Source: Liolophura sinensis (lineage: Eukaryota > Mollusca > Polyplacophora > Chitonida > Chitonidae). Taken from it: DNA of 64,000 bases. Below are positions 61,797 to 64,000 of this stretch, piece after piece. Under the pieces are notes generated by a model. The model was not told the origin of the DNA. It worked only from the letters and a program-made list of their open reading frames with translations, and searched no databases. Numbering within the stretch: the stretch's first letter is position 1; every line of letters starts with the position of its first letter. The stretch spans positions 20,309,764 to 20,373,763 of the forward strand of contig NC_088306.1 of assembly GCF_032854445.1 (NCBI RefSeq), in the 5' to 3' direction. Both the position numbers and the translations under genes were made by a program.

Positions 61797-61965
61797 TCAC
61801 TTTCTGAATATAGCACAGGTTCTAGTGGTGAAAAAAGGCTGAAACCACAACAGGTTTGAACCAAAGACCTTAGAGTCAGGGAGCTGTGTTATTTCTGATC
61901 ATCAGAGGGGTAAAGTATGTTCGCCATAGTCTACAGGTGAGCTACCTCCAATTTTGTCAGAGGCC
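61797..61965 (-). mobile_element. Third tRNA-derived SINE family, reverse copy
   Basis: Read on the - strand it has CTGACTCTAAGGTCTTTGG and TTCAAACC, a B-box-like T-arm, then a body ending CTATATTCAGAAAGTG. It matches the inverted copy at 61966-62110 over about 90 bp. Confidence 0.6.
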
Positions 61966-62110
61966 TGTTGATCGGGTAGTCTGGTGGTCTAGACAGTTGA
62001 CACGTATTTCTGGTGATTAAGTGCCTGACTCTGAGGTCGTTGATTCAGAACCCACAGTGGTTTCATCTAATGTTTAGTTCTAGAATCTGTTCTATATTCA
62101 GAAAGTGTAA
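61966..62110 (+). mobile_element. Third tRNA-derived SINE family, forward copy
   Basis: The head TGTTGATCGGGTAGTCTGG and TGGTCTAGACAGTTGACAC looks like a tRNA 5' half with an A box. CTCTGAGGTCGTTGATTCAG resembles the anticodon stem to B box. The body GTTCTAGAATCTGTTC and ATATTCAGAAAGTG is shared with the reverse copy. Confidence 0.6.
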
Positions 62111-62260
62111 TCTCTAATAACGATAATGCTGCTAATCAGTATAATCACTGAGATCTCACACGATATTAGACTGTTGTGTGTATGCCTGTCTGTCTGTCTG
62201 TCTGTTGTAAGGAAACCCTTATGTGGACAGAGACATTACATATAATTTGATAAGACAAAG

Positions 62261-64000
62261 CAGACTGATTGTGCTTCTGACCATGTAGCATTCAGTTCTC
62301 ATTGGATAACGGACACTGTTTCCAGTTTGTTGATAAAATAGGTGTATGTCTGTAGATAAGGACAGGCAGTAGATCAGTCCTTGTGTTGTATCTTGATGAC
62401 CTTTGATTTTGTGACAACTCGGTGTATCGGTCTGGATAATATGAAAAAACAAGATACAGCTACTCCCCAATGCAGGCAGAATGTCTGATCTATGGTTTGA
62501 TTCAACAGACAGTGGCCTAGGAACAATTTGACAAAACTTTGTGAATCTTTGTTTTGTTTTTTTAAAAAAAACAACCTTGTTTGGATTCTTGTGCCATCAC
62601 AAAAGCGATTTTCAGGATGCAAGATCGCAGTTGATTCAATGAAATGCGAGATCATGAGGTTATGTTGCTGTCCAGTTGAGCGTAAATGTACTTTTATAGT
62701 GTGATCCTTCAGTTTCACTTGGTTATCAACAACTATAATAAATTCACAGGATAGTCACACAGGATAATGTATGTTTGTGAACAATAAAAGGAAAGATCTG
62801 TCAGTCATACCATGAGTGACTCAGTAAAAATGACAGCTAGTGAGTTTAAGAGAGAGAAATAGGAATTTAAGAAATGCTCCAATGAAAATGAATTTTGTAC
62901 CAAAGTGTGCAGGACGTTTCGAAGAATGGCGAGCAGAATTATAATTGAATTTTTGGGTTAAAATAAATGAAACCACTGCTTTAAAGATTTTGATCATTTT
63001 ATTTGGTACTAAAGATTTTTGTTTCGCATACAATTTATTGCCAAGTGCACGTTTCTCTGGCATTTATCAATGAATGGATCACTCAGTTGAATGCATGTAA
63101 TTTGTTACCTTCAACTTGCAGTATCTAGGATATAACAGTTCACATTGCTCGCTGAAACGTCATCTTCTTGTGCTTTTAGTAATAGTCCAATTGTGCATGT
63201 AATCCATCTGGGTTATTGGATTATTTGAAGCGTGAAAGTAAAGTATTCCATAACATTCTGTTCAAAGAGCAGGAATAGATTTCTCTGTACCGTTCTTCTG
63301 CCAGTTTGATGGACAACTGAAGGAGTTATTAAAAGTACCAAATGGTGACGGAAAGTTTAGCCACGAAGAACTGTGAGCAGTCCGTGCTCATTCTGTCAAT
63401 TCCCTCCTCAAATCTGTCAGTTCATAGAGCTCCAGATATGAGATTTCGGATGCAGGGAAATGAGAATAGTGATGAGTCGTTTGCGTGAGATTTCAGTACA
63501 TGTCCTAGAGATTGGAAACCCCTGGTAAAATTAAATTGTCAGAGATTGCGCCAAGCAAAATTGAATAATGGCATGACGTCAAACAGTTCTTACTATTGCT
63601 TGCAGAAGTATTTGCAAATCTGAATCCTTTTGGACCAAGGAAATAGAAAATAAAAAGTGATTTCAAGTCAGGAAATGAATGTTCTCTTGAAGCCTTGGTG
63701 TTTTAATTCTTTCACCTTTTTTATGTCTTCTGCCGATCTTCGTACAAGAAAGTTCTCTTTTGTTGAGGGTATTTTAAGGGTTTATTATGGTATATTTGCT
63801 ATAATCTGTTAAATGTGAAACTTTTCTGTCAGAAGTTAAAATTCGGTTTAGTTCCATTTTTTTTGACTCTTTGAGAATTTAAGCACAGCTCCAACATCCA
63901 GATTCCATAAGCGTTCTGTAAATGTTTGAAACAAATTATTCTGATATTAAGAGTGGCACATGCCTCAGTAGTAAGGTGTACGATACATCACTCTTATTGT
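62261..64000. other. Unique intronic sequence to the window end
   Basis: No exon, RNA or mobile element recognised. Confidence 0.4.

Larger units (their letters stand above)
61395..62260 (+). repeat. Degenerate tandem unit of about 120-130 bp containing CTGT tracts
   Basis: A unit with TTCAGATCTCA, ATATTAGACTGTTGTGTG, a CTGT tract and TGTGGACAGAGAAATCACAG recurs at about 61395, 61520, 61645 and, after a gap filled by SINE-like sequence, 62180. CTGT tract length varies between units. Confidence 0.8.
23892..64000 (+). other. Long third dlg intron, incomplete (at least 40.1 kb)
   Basis: It begins with the consensus donor GTAAGT in phase 0. No PDZ-type coding sequence (a GLGF-type loop with an ERG lead-in) was found in any frame to the end of the window, so the first PDZ exon lies beyond 64000. 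In flies and vertebrates L27-containing and L27-lacking Dlg transcripts use different promoters, with the second promoter downstream of the L27 exons. That makes this intron the expected place for an alternative first exon, though none is proven. Confidence 0.75.

Noticed and set aside
61966-62060. tRNA gene
   Set aside because: tRNA-like 5' half only. The same block occurs inverted 100 bp away with a shared non-tRNA body, so a SINE is the better reading.

Overview
This window is AT-rich, intron-dominated eukaryotic DNA. It most likely comes from a lophotrochozoan, probably a mollusc. The only coding DNA I can defend is three short exons on the + strand (18881-19012, 20859-20992, 23718-23891). 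They join in frame with canonical AG/GT borders and encode the L27 domain and the start of the following linker of a Discs-large (Dlg/SAP97-type MAGUK) scaffold. The organism call rests on the Dlg divergence pattern, on abundant tRNA-derived SINEs whose 3' part resembles the Meta-domain (MetaSINE) superfamily described from bivalves and other invertebrates, and on frequent TACATGTA words. It is an inference, not a match to a species.

Layout. 1-18880 is sequence upstream of the first visible exon (intron or 5' region) and is packed with repeats: SINEs, TA-flanked MITEs, a mariner-like mini-element, a long inverted-repeat element, a 21-bp minisatellite at 9.6-9.95 kb built of bZIP-like motifs, and four tandem copies of a 212-bp unit at 13.26-14.1 kb. 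18881-23891 holds the three exons and two short introns, also with SINEs and MITEs. 23892-64000 is at least 40.1 kb of one intron; the first PDZ exon is not reached. Its first 5.5 kb is repeat-rich like the upstream part. From about 29.4 to 47.1 kb I see none of the window's SINE or MITE families. After that, scattered SINEs (50.1, 57.1, 59.5 kb) and a CTGT-rich degenerate tandem region (61.1-62.3 kb) appear.

How it works together. Exon 1 carries the L27 helices up to the ...FQALL motif. Exon 2 completes L27 (DIQEFYEITLLDD) and starts the MAGUK N-terminal linker. Exon 3 is a proline-rich then acidic linker. This is the L27-containing (S97/beta) class of Dlg transcript. In flies and vertebrates the other Dlg class starts from promoters downstream of the L27 exons, so the long third intron is where an alternative promoter would be expected. 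One phase-compatible but unproven candidate first exon is flagged at 39919-40134.

Most of the structure worth a second look is repeat biology: many 5'-truncated SINEs with intact target-site duplications, a SINE nested in a MITE, SINEs with different heads but a similar tail, and a bZIP-site-like minisatellite next to two perfect CRE palindromes. No bacterial, viral or CRISPR feature was seen.
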